DNA of 43,325 bases from Erysipelotrichaceae bacterium. GTDB lineage: Bacteria > Bacillota_I > Bacilli_A > Erysipelotrichales > Erysipelotrichaceae. Shown one piece after another: positions 41,538 to 43,325 of the stretch. The DNA is taken from NCBI GenBank assembly GCA_017397025.1, contig JAFQKG010000002.1, forward strand, positions 1 to 43,325. Direction: 5' to 3'. The stretch's first letter is position 1. Each line of letters starts with the position of its first letter. The notes beneath the pieces were generated by a model, which was not told the origin of the DNA, searched no databases, and saw only the letters and a list, made by a program, of their open reading frames with translations. Both the position numbers and the translations under genes were made by a program.

Positions 41538-43325
41538 ATGTTCTTAAAACGAATCGAAATGCAGGGATTCAAATCGTTTGCGGACAAAGTTGTCATTCAC
41601 TTTGAACACAATGTAACTGGAGTTGTCGGTCCTAATGGATGCGGTAAAAGCAACATTACGGATGCAGTGCGCTGGGTTTTGGGGGAACAGTCTGTCAAAA
41701 ACATGCGCGGGAATTCCATGACAGATGTTATTTTCGCCGGCAGTGCTGACAGACGACCTGTTGGTATGGCAGAAGTAACCTTGGTGTTTGATAATAGTGA
41801 ACGTCATTTGCATACTCAAAGCGATGAAGTTGAAATCACTCGCCGTTTGTATCGAAGTACTTCGGAAGGGGAATACTTCATCAATCGTGTGCCCTGCAGA
41901 CTGAAAGACATTGTTGAACTGATATTGGATACAGGTCTTGGAAAAGATTCTCTGTCGATGATTTCACAGGGGAACATCAGTTCCTTTGCAGAGGCAAAAC
42001 CTATTGACCGCAGAGCAATTTTTGAAGAAGCAGCCGGTGTCAGCAAATACAAAAAAAGAAAAATTGAATCATTAAGCAAGCTTGAACGCACAAAAGACAA
42101 TCTGGATCGTACAGGTGATATTCTGAGTGAACTTGAGCGACAGGTAACACCGCTTAAACGTCAAGCTCATAAAGCCGAAATCTATCGAGAAAAGAAAGCT
42201 CGTCTTGAGAAAATTGAAATTGCAGTTCTGGTGGAAGATATCACTTCAATGCAAAAGAACATTGATGATACAGAGAAGACACTCTTTGACATTGAAACTG
42301 AAACCGCAATGCGCCAGACAGCGATTCAGGTTCATGAAACGCAGAATGAAGAAAATCGGAAAGATCTTCGCAGAAAAGATGAAAAAATTAATTTTCTGCA
42401 AGATGAATTGATGCGAGTGGTCAATGAAATTCAGATTCTAGAAACTCGTAAGGTTGAAATTGATGAAAAACGAAAATATGCCATTGAGATAGGCTCTTCG
42501 GAAGAAAAAATCAAAGAATTGACGATCTCTGTTGAAGAAGCGCGCATTGAATATGAGGACCGAAAAGAACGTCTTTCGCTGCTTGAAACAGAAATTGATC
42601 TTCTAACAACAAAGCTGACTCAAACAGCTTTAAAAATTGCAGAAGCAAGTTCTGAGCAGGAGAAAGAACGTCATCTTCTGCAGCGCTATTGCAATAGAAG
42701 AGATGTTTTAGAAAATATTCTTCGTCAGCCGTTCACTTCACAAGCAGGTGTAAAAGCAGTGATGGACAACAAAACGTCGCTGCATGGAGTGATGGGTGTT
42801 GTTGGACAGAATTTGAAGGCAAAAGATGGTTATGAAGATGCAGTCTCTGTTGCTTTGGGTGGTTCAATGATGAACATTGTGACCACTGATGAAGCTTCAG
42901 CACGTGGTGCCATTGGTTTTTTAAAGCGTAATCAAAGCGGACGTGCAACGTTTTTACCATGCTCTGTTTTAAAGCCAAGAGATTTATCTGTGCAGCAAAA
43001 GCTGGTTTGTGAAAACGCAGAAGGCTATTTAGGTGTTGCCAGTGAATTTGTCGATTGTTCCAAAGGATTTGAGATTGTCAACTTAGCTCTTTTGCAAAAT
43101 GTCATCGTTACCGATACACTGGAAAATGGCAATCACATCGCATCGCTGTTGAACCATTCAGTGAAAATTGTAACTCTTGAAGGAGATGTGATTCACAAAG
43201 GTGGTTCAATGACAGGCGGTAAGGTGAAAAACTCAACTTCACTGATTACAGCTGAAAAAGAATTCAATCAAATGAAACAAATGATTGTTTCACAGTCTGC
43301 AGCCGTCAGTGTCGCTGAAAGAAAA
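41538..43325 (+). CDS. smc: Chromosome partition protein Smc, N-terminal part (runs off the window)
   Basis: Condensin ATPase for chromosome segregation. ATG 41538 follows ATAGGAGTG. MFLKRIEMQGFKSFADK and the Walker A GPNGCGKSNITDAVRWVLGEQ open the protein. ISQGNISSFAEAKPIDRRAIFEEAAGVSKYK includes the Q-loop region. A coiled coil follows from about residue 165, then the hinge (GVMGVVGQNLK; GGSMMNIVTTDEASARGAIGFLK; GDVIHKGGSMTGG). 596 codons are present without a break; the second half, with the signature and Walker B, lies beyond the window. Confidence 0.96.
   Translation, partial: MFLKRIEMQGFKSFADKVVIHFEHNVTGVVGPNGCGKSNITDAVRWVLGEQSVKNMRGNSMTDVIFAGSADRRPVGMAEVTLVFDNSERHLHTQSDEVEITRRLYRSTSEGEYFINRVPCRLKDIVELILDTGLGKDSLSMISQGNISSFAEAKPIDRRAIFEEAAGVSKYKKRKIESLSKLERTKDNLDRTGDILSELERQVTPLKRQAHKAEIYREKKARLEKIEIAVLVEDITSMQKNIDDTEKTLFDIETETAMRQTAIQVHETQNEENRKDLRRKDEKINFLQDELMRVVNEIQILETRKVEIDEKRKYAIEIGSSEEKIKELTISVEEARIEYEDRKERLSLLETEIDLLTTKLTQTALKIAEASSEQEKERHLLQRYCNRRDVLENILRQPFTSQAGVKAVMDNKTSLHGVMGVVGQNLKAKDGYEDAVSVALGGSMMNIVTTDEASARGAIGFLKRNQSGRATFLPCSVLKPRDLSVQQKLVCENAEGYLGVASEFVDCSKGFEIVNLALLQNVIVTDTLENGNHIASLLNHSVKIVTLEGDVIHKGGSMTGGKVKNSTSLITAEKEFNQMKQMIVSQSAAVSVAERK

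Noticed and set aside
1-43325. CRISPR arrays, tRNA or rRNA genes, prophage or defence gene clusters
   Set aside because: No regularly spaced repeats, cloverleaf sequence, rRNA segments or recognisable defence or phage gene sets were seen; the RNA elements found are leaders and terminators.

Overview
The window looks like chromosomal DNA of a low-GC Bacillota, most likely from the Erysipelotrichia or a related gut Firmicute lineage. The support is AT-rich sequence with strong Shine-Dalgarno sites, T-box leaders in front of trpS and alaS, an S4-type rpsD leader, and gene orders shared with Bacillus subtilis: dacB-spmA-spmB-rluB; ezrA-nifZ-thiI; alaS-yrzL-ruvX-yrzB-mltG-udk-greA; comEA-comEC-holA. 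The family-level placement is inference; the phylum is secure.

Layout. 1-4300: the 3' part of an exported SH3/Ig-like membrane protein, then dacB, spmA, spmB and rluB. rqcH converges on rluB through a shared terminator. 6000-10130: an accessory block between rqcH and a NUDIX gene, bounded by two identical 32-bp promoter-like direct repeats. It holds a decayed IS1634-type transposase, a decapitated ORF, a truncated HicB antitoxin, and an intact divergent pair (a LysR regulator and a lipoprotein with an FMN-attachment-like motif). 10150-16540: NUDIX, gmk, rpsD (opposite strand, with leader), ezrA, a NifS-type cysteine desulfurase, thiI and a tiny charged gene. 16555-24316: trpS with a Trp T-box (minus strand), spx, mnmA, a CPBP protease, recD2, a tiny membrane gene, an AI-2E/PerM-type protein and a permuted-papain-like protein. 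24414-27999: a phnD-phnC-phnE-phnE ABC importer. 28070-34208: alaS with an Ala T-box, then ireB, ruvX, a DUF1292 gene, mltG, udk and greA. 34283-41447: comEA, a comEC split into two frames, holA, L-serine dehydratase, a U32 peptidase-like rRNA/tRNA hydroxylase and mscL. From 41538 the window ends inside smc.

Functionally this is mostly housekeeping. The desulfurase and ThiI, with MnmA nearby, form a tRNA and thiamine thiolation set. RqcH, RluB, ThiI, MnmA, AlaS and the U32 protein concern translation. DacB, MltG, EzrA and IreB concern the cell envelope and division. No complete novel defence or mobile system was found. The points most worth following are the repeat-bounded island with its LysR/flavin-like lipoprotein pair, the Spx with an added four-cysteine tail, the split comEC, and the start-codon problem in spmB.
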